From Drosophila persimilis (Eukaryota > Arthropoda > Insecta > Diptera > Drosophilidae), in contig NW_020825611.1 in assembly GCF_003286085.1 (NCBI RefSeq), forward strand, positions 21,829 through 85,828: DNA of 64,000 nucleotides. Reading direction: 5' to 3'. Below are positions 19,684-30,536 of the stretch, one piece after another. The notes under the pieces were generated by a model that ran no database searches, was not told the origin of the DNA, and saw nothing but the letters and a program-made list of their open reading frames with translations. The translations under genes were made by a program, and so were the position numbers. Within the stretch, counting starts at the first letter, position 1. Every line of letters begins with the position of its first letter.

Positions 19684-20240
19684 TGTTCAGCCACAGACAT
19701 GTATTTAATGAATATTAGGAATATACAGTGCAATCTCATACACAAATACTAATAAATAAAATTGTCCATGTCACTTCATGTGAATGAATATGACGACACG
19801 AAAAATACATTAGCAACTAAGAATAGACAAAAGCACTTGTATACTCGAACCCACCAAAAGGGATCAAGCAATAAACTATCTACTTTATTGCTGCCAAGTA
19901 CCTAAGTAAATGCACTGAAATGTAACCCCCGCACAGAGTAAGTGTACCCAATCTAAAAATACACTCACAAGGAGCCTGTGCGTTCCTTCCCATAGAATAA
20001 GAGTACCACTGCTAGCTATATAAGGAGATGCATTTGTTCAATAAAACTCAGTATCAGAAAAAGTACCATAGCTGCCTGTCACTCATCTTCCATCGCAATC
20101 ATCAGGGGCTGTCGCCGTGTCTTCAGATCCTCCCTTGCGCACCGTAGGATACCCACTCCGCAGTCCAACTGGTTCAAGTTCTAGTTGCGACGACCAAACT
20201 GTAGACGGTTTATGTACCGAATGCAACCCAGCTTCCTACA
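19684..20240 (+). mobile_element. 3' LTR of the roo-like element
   Basis: Starts TGTTCAGCCACAG just after a purine-rich GGCCGGGAGAA tract (plus-strand primer candidate). It contains a TATA-like CTATATAAGG at ~20016 and AATAAA at ~20040, consistent with a U3/R arrangement, and ends near CTTCCTACA before a CA microsatellite. The exact 3' end is blurred by the CA repeat. Confidence 0.7.
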
Positions 20241-20257
20241 CACACACACACACACAT
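20238..20257. repeat. (CA)n microsatellite
   Basis: About nine CA units directly after the LTR. DNA from 20258 to 20491 has no gene; its last ~105 bases resemble 14905-15005. Confidence 0.9.
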
Positions 20258-20491
20258 TAACAATATCTTTCACCTGAACTGCGGTAACATTAATAAATTT
20301 TCATTATTTTCGGGGGAAAATTTAAATATCCCCTTGGCTTATAATAGGTTAATCGGAGGATCCAAGGATTGGAAACTATATTGCTATATTTTGGTATTCC
20401 GTCGAATATTATTAGCTATATAGAACATTTAACCATGCGCACATAATTTTATCCGATTAATGAATCTATTTTCCACTTGACTTGCTGATTT

Positions 20492-21641
20492 TTATACCCG
20501 ATACTCAAAATGAGTATTGGGGTATATTAGATTTGTGGTGAAAGTGGATGTGTGTAACGTCCAGAAGGAATCGTTTCCGACCCCATAAAGTATACATATT
20601 CTTGATCAGCATCAATAGCCGAGTCGATTGAGCCCTGTCTGTCTGTCCGTCTATCCGTCCGTCCGTCCATCCGTCCGTCCGTCCGTCCGTCCGTCCGTCC
20701 GTCCGTCCGTTCGTCCGTCCCCTTCAGCGCCTAGTGCTCAAAGACTATAAGAGCTAGAGCAACCATGTTTTGGATCCAGACTTCTGTGATATGTCACTGC
20801 TACAAAAATATTTCAAAACTTCGCCCCGCCCACTTCCGCCCCCACAAAGGACGAAAATCTGTGGCATCCACAATTTCGACGATACGAGAAAATTAAAAAC
20901 GCAGAATCGTAGAAGATGACTATATCTTCTAGAGCGCAAAATCTCAACCAGATCGTATAATTATTATAGCCTGAATCAAGAAAACAATTTCATTCCTTCT
21001 CGCTCTGTCTCTCTCTCTAACACACAGGTTTCATGGTCGGTTTTGTTAAATGCAAAATATGAGTTCAAGGATCTCAGAACCCATAAGAGCCAGAGCAACC
21101 AAATTTGGTATCCACACTCCTGTGATATCGGACCTTATCCGTTTCGTGTCCAAATTTTGCCACACCCCCTTCCGCCCCCGAAAACGACGAAAATCTGGGG
21201 CATCCACAAATCTCAGAGACTATTAAGGCTGGAGTAACCAAATTTGGTATCCGTTCTCCTGTTAGATCTCACTATAAAACGTATATCTCAAAATTTCGCC
21301 CCACCCCCTTCCGCCCCCACAAAGGACGAAAATCTGTTGCATCCACAATATTACAGATTCGAGAAAATTAAAAACGCAGAATCATAGATAATGACCATAT
21401 CTATCAGATTGCTGAATCTGAATGAGATCAGATTAGTTTTATAGCCAAAAGGAACAAATCAATTTGCAGTGGCTACGCAGCGCCCGACGTCACGCTCAGA
21501 CTTATTTTCTGTCTCTCTCGCACGCACTCTTTGTCGTGTTGTTTAATATTAGCGGCGTCTGCCGGAGGAGAGCCAGTATCTTAGTATCGGGTATAACTGT
21601 AGAGATGCGGTGTCCGCAGCAATTCACAACGTTCCCCCTCG
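20492..21641 (+). mobile_element. DINE-1/ISY-like non-autonomous Helentron, copy 1
   Basis: Begins TTATACCCGATACTCAAAATGAG and ends CAACGTTCCCCCTCG, the two ends shared by all full copies here. It includes a CCGTCCGT run (20650-20715), repeated phrases such as ACCAAATTTGGTATCC and CCGCCCCCACAAAGGACG, a pyrimidine tract CTGTCTCTCTCTCTAACACA near 21000 and the 3' hairpin region. There is no coding capacity. Plus strand is given as the sense in which the 3' end is CCCCCTCG, matching the Helentron coding sense. Confidence 0.8.
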
Positions 21642-22267
21642 CAGAATCGTAGAAGATGACTATATTCTCTAGAGTGCAAAATCTCAACCAGATCGTATAA
21701 TTATTACAGCCAGAATCACGAAAACAGTTTTGTTAGAGCAACCAAATTTGGTATCCACACTCCTGTGATATCGGACCTTGACCGTTTTGTGTAAAAATTT
21801 CGCCACACCCCCTTCCGCCCCCGCAAAGGACGAAAATCTGGGGCAACCACAAATCTCAGAGACTATTAAGGCTAGAGTAACCAAATTTGGTACACACACT
21901 CCTTTAAGATGTCACTATAAAACGTATATCTCATCCGCCCCCACAAAGGACGAAAATCTGTTGCATCCACAATATTGCAGATTTGAGAAAACTAAAAACG
22001 CAGAATCATAGAGAATGACTATATCTATCCGGTTGCTGAATTTGGATCAGATCAGATAATTTTTGTAGCCAAAAGGAACAAATCAATTTGCATTGGCTAC
22101 GCAGCGCCCGACGTCACGCTCAGACTGATTTTCTGTCTCTCTCGCACGCATTCTTTGTCGTGTCGTTTAATATTAGCGGCGTCTGCCGGAGGAGAGCCAT
22201 ACTGACTTAGTATCGGGTATAACTGTAGAGTTGCGGTGTCCGCAGCAACTCACAACGTTCCCCCTCG
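21642..22267 (+). mobile_element. DINE-like element, 5'-truncated, fused end to end with the preceding copy
   Basis: Starts abruptly with GCAGAATCGTAGAAGATGAC right after the CCCCCTCG end of copy 1 and finishes with its own CCCCCTCG at 22267. Head-to-tail arrays with a truncated downstream unit are known for DINE/Helentron elements. Confidence 0.75.
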
Positions 22268-22798
22268 GTTTTCTTTTAAATTTATTATATATATAAATAA
22301 ATATAGCTAATACTGTAACAGGTAACGAAGCAGGAGGCTAGGATCTGAAACGGTACACGAGCAGATGGAGGATATGATCGAGATCCATTGCTGCCGATCT
22401 CATGGTTAGTCGGGTAGAGTGGGGGGTGGGGTATGGAGAGATCGCGTCACGATCGTGTGCGGTTCAAGGTTCAGACGGAAGAAATTTACAGAGAAATGAT
22501 AGTGTAGGGAGATGAGTCAGCGGAACTAATTCGAGCGGGAATTGCTTGCGGTGTCATTGCAACTCGGTATGCCCACCCTTCATTGATCGCACCGGTCCAA
22601 ATAGGCTGAGTAATGGGTAACGATCCCTAAAATAAACGCTCTACTTCTGCTAGGTTACGACATCTTGGCGCCACATGATCCTTAATAACGGCAACAATTA
22701 ACGGGAATTCATTACAAACAGTTTATTCATTAAACTTTTCTACAAGCTATCATGGCTGCTAAGTGGTTATATATATATAAAGGCTACTAAAGTAATAA

Positions 22799-23085
22799 GG
22801 AAAATATGTTCAAATAAGCTGCAATTAAGATTAATTATATATATAAAAATATCATGATGAAAGATCCTATTAGACTAGGGTCAACTAATTATAAAGAGTA
22901 TATTCAGGAATAATGGTAATTACGTTACACAAATAGAAAGGAAAGGAAAATATGTTCAAATAAGCTGCAATTAAGATTAATTATATATATAAAAATATCA
23001 TGATGAAAGATCCTATTAGACTAGGGTCAACTAATTATAAAGAGTATATTCAGGAATAATGGTAATTACGTTACACAAATAGAAA
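22799..23085. repeat. Direct tandem duplication, period 146 bp
   Basis: The unit beginning GGAAAATATGTTCAAATAAG at 22799 is repeated at 22945 with essentially no differences to the end of the unit (ACACAAATAGAAA). Confidence 0.9.
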
Positions 23086-23224
23086 TATATTCGAAAGGTT
23101 TTCAGTTTAATTGTGTAACAAGTCAACGATATATTTCTATACGTCAGTAGGGGATGGATTGGAGGGGATGTCGAGGTCACTGCCGGTGGGGATTCTCTGG
23201 TTCCGTGCTCATTCGGTAACTTGT

Positions 23225-23253
23225 GGGGGGGGGGGGGGGGGGGGGGGGGGGGG
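23225..23253. repeat. 29-base G homopolymer
   Basis: Uninterrupted G run preceded by TTGT and followed by TCGTTTG. The length is likely to be polymorphic or a sequencing estimate. Confidence 0.9.
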
Positions 23254-24033
23254 TCGTTTGACCGCGTCTCGACTCATACTACATAAACTTTAAAATTTTA
23301 GAATCCCGTGACTCTCCAGGGAGCTAACTCCGAAAACAACAATTTGCATATTCCGATCATAGCCGAAATGAAATGGCACAATCATACATAGGGCGTACTC
23401 GAAAGTACTAGGGGCTTTCGTCGGGGTGTTCCAAAAATATCGCGGGCGTGAGGTCTTGAGATGGAAGTCGACACACACAATTTTGTACCCACCCTTCCAT
23501 GATTTCCAGTGGTGCGAAATGTTCTGGAAATCCCTAATATTCTCACCCTACCCCCTTACGTCACCATGTCACCAGGAAATTAGAAGTCTACTCCATATTC
23601 ATGGCTGACAAAATTCAATATATTTCTTTGGACTTAATACTAGACATGTGGCTACATCATCAAAACCGAGCGAACAAGTGTTTCACTACCTGAAAGAACA
23701 CAAGTCTTCAATTAACCAATAGGCAAATCAAGGGAAAGAAATTAATGGAAATGGAAAAATATGAGGCTTAATCTCTAAAGGAGAAAGAGAAGCGTTTTAG
23801 ATATTTATAGAGGTATGTATATATAAACGAGAGCGTATATGAATATAATATATGATATTAGAAATAAGGAAATTAAATATGTATAAAGAAAAAACGAAAA
23901 ATTAAAAAATTATAAATTATAAAATGCTCATACCAGCGTACCGCCATGGTGAGCCAAAACGCAATTTAATTAAAAATAAAAAAACATTTTTATGGTTGTT
24001 GGTTTAAGGCGATTAAAAAAAATTTTCTTTTTT

Positions 24034-24785
24034 TTATACCCGATACTCAAAATGAGTATTGGGGTATATTAGATTTGTGGTAAAAGTGGATGTGTGTAAC
24101 GTCCAGAAGGAATCGTTTCCGACCCTATAAAGTATATATATTCTTGATCAGCATCAATAGCCGAGTCGATTGAGCCCTGTCTGTCTGTCCGTCCGTCCGT
24201 CTGTCCGTCTGTCCGTCCCCTTCAGCGCCTAATGCTCAAAGACTATAAGAGCTAGAGCAACGATGTTTTGGATCCAGACTTCTGTAATATGTCACTGCTC
24301 CAAAAATATTTCAAAACTTTGCCTCGCCCACTTCCGCCCCCGCAAAGGACGAAAATCTGAGGCAACCACAAATCTCAGAGACTATTAAGGCTAGAGTAAC
24401 CAAATTTGGTACACACACTCCTTTAAGATGTCACTATAAAACGTATATCTCATCCGCCCCCACAAAGGACGAAAATCTGTTGCATCCACAATATTGCAGA
24501 TTTGAGAAAACTAAAAACGCAGAATCATAGATAACGACCATATCTATCAGACTGCTGAATCTGGATCAGATCAGATCATTTTGTAGCCAAAGGAAACAAA
24601 TCAATTTGCAGTGGCTACGCAGCGCGTGACGTCACGCTCAGACTGATTTTCTGTCTCTCTCGCACGCTCTCTTTGTCGTGTCGTTTAATATTAGCGGCGT
24701 CTGCCGGAGGAGAGCCATACTGACTTAGTATCGGGTATAACTATAGAGTTGCGGTGTCCGCAGCAACTCACAACGTTCCCCCTCG
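24034..24785 (+). mobile_element. DINE-like element at the outer edge of the left palindrome arm
   Basis: TTATACCCGATACTC start at 24034 and CCCCCTCG end at 24785, 752 bp, with a shortened CCGTCTGT repeat and an internal deletion relative to copy 1. It abuts the palindrome arm; a DINE in the opposite orientation abuts the other arm at 34786. Confidence 0.85.
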
Positions 24786-27700
24786 TTTTATATTTACGTT
24801 TACATTTATAACGTATTCTGCGGAGAGGAAATAACTATTCGCCAAACCAGACCGATTTGACCTTAAAAACGCACCGAAAGCTGTTAATATATTGATCACA
24901 CATCAGATTGAGTTCCTAGGCCCATAAAGGTGGCATTGAATGTTGTTCAAAGGCATAAAATGATCATTCGAAAATATCTATAAACTATTTAAATGAGCTT
25001 TTTTCTCACTCCTTTGGCTGCAACTGTATTTTCTTTGACTTCAAATGGAGTTAATTATGCAATCGTTAATTTCTTCATATTCCTATTCATATTCGTTTTC
25101 TCTCTCTTCGTTTGTCAGTTCCGTTATTTGCCAGTACCGTTTTGCATTGCCTGGCAGTGCATCTCTGCCTGGCAATGGAAATGGAAATATGTAACGTAAA
25201 TGCGAAAGAGCTAAAAGAGGATGCCATAATTGATTCAGTTCTATGTTCACGCACACCCTTATTCACATTCATTATAATACTTCAACGAAAGAATATCATT
25301 TATACAATCATTTACAAATTCAAATTGCTCCGAACATAGGTTAGCCACTAAAATCTCTCTTACACCCTGCCACTAACTATCCGGTAGAATAAGAGAGATT
25401 GAGTTACCCTCTCGGGGGCTAGAACAAAAAAAAAGGGCGATACAACGCTGGCATTCCTACAGCCACATAGCGCATGTACGTGTTGCTTCTGTTTATTATA
25501 TATTACTGAGGTCTTTTTCGAAGGTGTTGTGTCGTAATTTGCAGTTGTCGTTTTTGCTCTTTGCCTTTATAGGGGTTGTTGCTCATATTGCTCATATTTT
25601 TGAATTCGTTTGTTTCTCGTTACAATTGTTTTTGGTTTATACTTTTGTTCATTTAGAATTTGCCTTAAACATCTCTATGGTTATTTTTGTGGACGCACCT
25701 CATCCACGCCAGCGTCCGGGGTTATGGTCCGGTCCGAGACGGTTGTGCCTATCCTGTCCAGCCAGACTCGGACCGTACCGCAGTGCCACCGCCGGCCGTT
25801 CGCAGCGCGCAAGCCCCTTAGGGCAGAGGGCGACGAGGGGGCGCCGCTCACGAGAACGTGCTGCTTGTGCTTTACCATCTAATGGACTGATGGCCCGTAT
25901 TGGCCATTGGCCATTGGCCGTGTTGGAAGTCGGCCTTGGCCTGACCCGGAGCTGGTGCTACCGATGCCCGTCTACCCACTGATGGCTGGGTCGGGGACGG
26001 AGAGGAGGCGGTTCCGTGTGGCACGGGGCTGTGGCGGGGACTTGGCGCGTCGGCGATTACACGAACGGGACACACACACCAATGCATTTTGAAGTTTTTA
26101 TATTTTTTTGTACGATTTTTTTCAGAGTTTTTGCAGTTGTCCTGATAACACACGATGATGAACATACATTATCTACTAGGTCACATTTAGGTTAGTCTTC
26201 TTTTTTTAGTGTATTTTTTATGTATTCTTTTTTAGTTTTTTTGTTCGCATTGATATACTTTGGTCTGATATTCCTCCTTTGTCATTGCCAAATCCTCTAT
26301 GTTCGTGATTTCATGTTAGACTTTTGGTGTTTTTTGGTTTCCTTCTGTTCTTCTTCTTTTTGTTTTTGCTTGTTGCTTGTTGCTTGTTGCTTATTAAGTG
26401 GCTCCTTGTGCTTTTGCCCTTGCACTGGCTCCTCCATCCCCAACCCCCACCGGCAAATGCCACAGGGTGTGTCAGGAGGAGCCTGCTCCGGCTTTGTGTT
26501 TGCTCAGAGAGCGGGAGAGAGAGTGAAGAGATGACGAAAGTGTTGCAATCGTAACTTCGGCTACCAACGGACACAATTCGAGAGAATGTGGATTGACGGG
26601 CTGTGTCCAACCGTCTTTTGCTGCAGAATGCTCGACCGCCCAGTAGCAGTCCTCCGGATCCGGGTATTTATGCGGCAGCTTGCGGAATTTAAACTTGGGA
26701 ATTACAAGCCCGTGCAAGGCAAGTGCATCGCATTCACATTCGCATCTGCAGCTTTTGCCAAAGCTTTCCAACGTCCTGCACATGCACACGCGCAGCTTAA
26801 AGTTATAACGCGGGGGTTGCATGCCGCCTAAAAGTATGCAACAGCAAGTGCCACCTGTTGTGCTGTGTTGTGTTGTGTCGTGTTTGAATTACCTTTGAAT
26901 ATGGGCGAGGCGCGCCAAGTGTGCGCCGCCCCCTGTCCCAGAAACTGACCCACAGATATCTCCAGCAGCATCATGGGCAGGCCGACTAGAAAGAGCAAAA
27001 CCACATACGGCACCAGATACGCCGATCCATAGCGGTCCAGTTCTCGTGGGAAGCGCACCACATTCGCGAAGCTCACGTTGAGGCACAGGCAGAGCACAAG
27101 GCCACGGAAAACGGAGCATTTGGTCTGGAATGGAGTGGGAGAGGTGAAAATATTGGTTTAATAAATGCATTGAATAAAGTTTGATATAAATTGATATAAG
27201 TATATGACAATAGTTATATTCTTCCTGCATTCAACATTTTCCCTCTAATTAATTGTTGCTCTTAAGATGGAATCTTCCTTGTGCCCACATATAACCAAAT
27301 ATAAGCCTTCAGTGTACAGACAGTCAAATTTATGTATTCCTATTTGCTAGATATGCACATTACTTCTCTATATTGATTTTAATGTTCTATTACACCAATT
27401 CTAAAGGTGGATATCCAACGACCAACGATTCTCAAACATTTGACAACATCCTAAATATTTTACATAATCTTTCACTTAAATTTTCTATGCATGAGAAATC
27501 TTTATATCAAAAAAGCACAGAATGCTGTTCTTTGAAACTAATTGGAAGTAGCATTATTTTCCCAAAAGCAGTGTAATCTGATATATAGCCATCTCTTGTA
27601 TTATATTTCACTTTTTCTAGAGTTGGATGATAACAAATTATTTGGAATGAAAGCAACAGTTCACATGAACTTCATACTACATATTTGTCTGTCCGAAAGT

Positions 27701-28882
27701 TTGCTCAGTTGCTGGGCAAACACGAAACACGAAATGACAAATTGCTGATGGCATATGCAAACTCATTTGAGTTTGAGTTTGAGTTTTTCTTTTTATTTTC
27801 TGCAGGAAAACGGTAGCAACAGCAGCCGTCACAGCCCAGAGTTTCTGTTTGTCGCATCCGCCGGCTGTTATTCCGCTCGAATCAGACAAAAAAAAAAACT
27901 CAAATAAACAAAAAGATACACCTACAGTGGCGCTGTCATTTCCGGCACTTCCGCTTTCGACTTGTATAATTCCGCTATGGTTTGCTTTATTTTCATAAAT
28001 TACACAATTTCTTTTTTCTGTTTATTTGTCTTACGGCTCATATTCCTCGAATTTCCCCACTCCAAATCGGGGTACCTGTGACTTAGTTCTTTGTGTTTGC
28101 TTTACTCTCGCAACACACACACAGTGCCACACTGCCACACAGTGAGCTGCAAAAGAAAGTACCCTGGCCAGCCCAGACCAGCCCAGCAAAGGGAGATCTT
28201 ATTAAGGGGAGACCGAATTCGTTCACGGCTCTAATAAGTCATCTGCAAAATGTACAGCATAAGCCCATTAGATGTGCGCTCGCAAAAAAGATAGACAGCA
28301 AGCAAATAGCAAACTAACAACAGTCGACACTTTGTCTACTTTTTGAGAGCCCAATACAAAGTGTAAGTCCGCCAACTGAAAGATACCCTGTAGAACTTTT
28401 TAGCTACGGCGGAAATAGTAAAACATTGCACTCAAGCACTCTGGAATGTATATTTTCAAGCCCGAAAAGAGTCTTTTTAGTGGAAGTTCTCCTATATAAT
28501 GATACCCCGTTAATGGGCCGAATGAGAATAGTAGATACTGCAAGAACTACCTCAGGTTTTAATCCTATTCCTACTCCTAGAATACAAACAATTTTCTAGC
28601 TATCGCACTAATTTATAGCTTATGAAGATTAAATTGGGGCAAAAATAGGTCCAATCAATCTACGGCTCATGGATGTACATAATGTAATATGACAATCAAA
28701 CCTAGCTAAATCCTTTCTGCTTCTCCCCGATCAAGTCATGCAAAACTGGACCTCCCACCCTCTCATTATACCTTTGTAGCCTTTAAAGAGTACAGGGTAT
28801 ATCGAAGAGCTTGCCAAGCAAGCGCTATTAAGTGAAATTCATTCAAGAGAGCAGAGGAAACAGGCAGCAGAGAGGTGATCTG
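24786..28882 (-). repeat. Left arm of inverted duplication (SLC6 intron 1 - exon 2 - intron 2)
   Basis: Reverse complement of 30690-34785: paired positions add up to about 59571 along the whole 4.1 kb, and only scattered single-base differences are seen (for example GTTCGCAGCG versus GTTCCCAGCG near 25800). The arm holds a copy of SLC6 exon 2 but not exons 1 or 3-5. All smaller frames in it are mirrored in the other arm and look non-coding. The high identity implies a recent event or gene conversion. Confidence 0.92.
26893..27124 (-). pseudogene. Orphan copy of SLC6 exon 2
   Basis: The 232-base exon with its flanking AG and GT sites, identical in coding content to 32448-32679, in the left arm on the minus strand. 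Reading leftwards, the next bases are intron 2 sequence up to the DINE at 24785, and no exon 3 follows within the window, so a full transcript cannot be made from here. Confidence 0.85.
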
Positions 28883-28888
28883 AACGAC

Positions 28889-29917
28889 GGATAATTCAAT
28901 TCACGACAAAGAGTGCGTGCGAGAGAGACAGAAAATCAGTCTGAGCGTGACGTCGGGCGCTGCGTAGCCAGTGCAAATTGATTTGTTTCCTTTCGCTATA
29001 AAAATGATCTGATCTGATCCAGATTCAGCAATCTGATAGATATGGTCGTTATCTATGATTCTGCGTTTTTAGTTTTCTCAAATCTGCAATATTGTGGATG
29101 CAACAGATTTTCGTCCTTTGTGTGGGCAGAAGGGGGTGGGGCTAAATTTTGAGATATACGTTTTATAGTGAGATCTAACAGAAGTGCGGATACCAAATTT
29201 GGTTACTCTAGCTTTAATAGTCTCTGAGATTTGTGAATATCCCCAGATTTGCATCCTTTGCGGGGGCGGAAGGGGGTGTGGCGAAATTTTGAAACAAACT
29301 CGTCTCGGTCCGATATATTAGGAGTGTGGATACCAAATTTGGTTGCTCTAGCTTTTATAGTCTCTGAGATCTAGGCGCTAATGTTTTACTCTAAGCAAAG
29401 CCGCCTATGCTACGTGTGTGTTAGAGAGAGACAGGGCGAGAAAAAATGAAATTGTTTTCTTGATGCTGGCTATAATAATAATACGATCCAATTCAGATTC
29501 TGCAGTCTAAAAGATATGGTCATTCTCTACGATTCTGCGTTTTTGGTTTTCTCGTATCTTTAAAATTGTGGATGCCACAGATTTTCGCCCTTTGTGGGGG
29601 CGGAAGTGGGCGGGGCAAAGTTTTGAAATATTTTTGTAGCAGTGACATATCACAGAGGTCCGAATACAAAATTTCGTTGCTCTAGCTCTTATAGTCTTTG
29701 AGCACTAGGAGCTAATAGGGACGGACAGACGGACAGACGGACGGACGGACAGACGGACAGACGGACAGACAGACAGGGCTCAATCGACTCGGCTATTGAT
29801 GCTGATCAAGAATATATATACTTTATGGGGTCGGAAACGATTCCTTCTGGACGTTACACACATCCACTTTTACCACAAATCTAATATACCCCTATACTCT
29901 TCGAGTACCGGGTATAA
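28889..29917 (-). mobile_element. DINE-like element upstream of SLC6 exon 1
   Basis: Contains the usual phrases in reverse order and ends GAGTACCGGGTATAAAA at ~29917; its CGAGGGGG end is missing and replaced by AATTCAATTCACGACAAAG. The same junction is present in reverse complement at ~63540. Its right part is nearly identical to 61138-61885. It ends ~300 bp before the SLC6 start codon, so it may contribute promoter sequence. Confidence 0.8.
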
Positions 29918-30536
29918 AAACAAAAATCAAATCAATTCTCTAATAGAAGAAACCAATTCGACCGGAAGATCAACTTTGATTCTATAAAATATTGATCTAC
30001 ATTTAATCAAGTCCCGCGTAAATAATCAGTTTTTTGTTTGTTTTGTTTTGTTTTTATTTGTTTGAAACCAATTAGATTTTCGAAATCCAAGCAAACCTTG
30101 CGATAAACCTTAAAAATAAAAGAAGAAATTGTTATTATTGTAAGCACAGAAAAGAAGTTTACAACAATAGTACAAAAGAAAAATTCTGCTGCCCCTACAA
30201 GCAATACAAGATCTGTCCGAAGATGGAGATACCAACCACAAAGTATTTAGCCGACTATCTGTACGTGGTGCACGAGGATGTGCCCTTCCGATACTATCGC
30301 AAAGTAAGTGCTGCGGGAAGAAAGGAAGGGAGCCTAGCAGCAGCAGCTGTTTGGGTGTTGGGTTGTTGGGTGGGGCGGGGCGGGGTGGGTGGTGGTTGTG
30401 GGGTGTCGGTTCATCATGCATGATATGGCATATGATATGTACATGTGATGTGCCCCGTAATGCTCGTCATCTATGCACGCTCATAAACTTCAAACGCCGT
30501 TTGGCTCGGCTTCGCTGGGCGCTCTTTTATTTTTTG
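29170..30536 (+). repeat. Direct repeat containing SLC6 exon 1, copy 1
   Basis: Nearly identical to 61138-62505, with small differences in length of the G/A and GGACAGAC runs. It covers the right part of the DINE, the 5' untranslated region, exon 1 and the first ~230 bp of intron 1. Confidence 0.9.

Larger units (their letters stand above)
15218..20240 (+). mobile_element. roo-like BEL/Pao element, 5' half deleted
   Basis: The LTR start TGTTCAGCCACAGACATGTA occurs at 15218 and again at 19684. At the left only these ~20 bases of the LTR survive before the sequence passes into reverse transcriptase, so nearly all of the 5' LTR, the leader, gag and protease are missing. Pol is broken, but the integrase-envelope part and 3' LTR are well kept. 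The single-frame integrase-envelope layout and a baculovirus-F-like envelope are features of roo; the family name is by analogy. Confidence 0.75.
22268..24033. other. Unassigned AT-rich DNA
   Basis: I recognise no gene. It contains a 146-bp tandem duplication, a 29-base G run, and at 22630-22680 an AATAAA followed by GGTTACGACA and TTGGCGCCACATGATCC, which could be the end of an LTR plus a primer-binding site, but no partner LTR is visible. Possible old LTR-element debris; low confidence. Confidence 0.4.

Noticed and set aside
20640..20720. CCGTCCGT satellite as an independent microsatellite
   Set aside because: The same run is an internal part of every DINE copy with variable length, so it is treated as part of that element.
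22630..22690. LTR end plus primer-binding site of another retroelement
   Set aside because: AATAAA and TTGGCGCC are suggestive, but no second LTR or coding remains are present, so it is mentioned only within the unassigned region.
25524..26831. Several frames of 80-150 codons in the palindrome arm
   Set aside because: They lie in introns 1 and 2 of SLC6, are mirrored in the other arm, and show no domain or codon bias.
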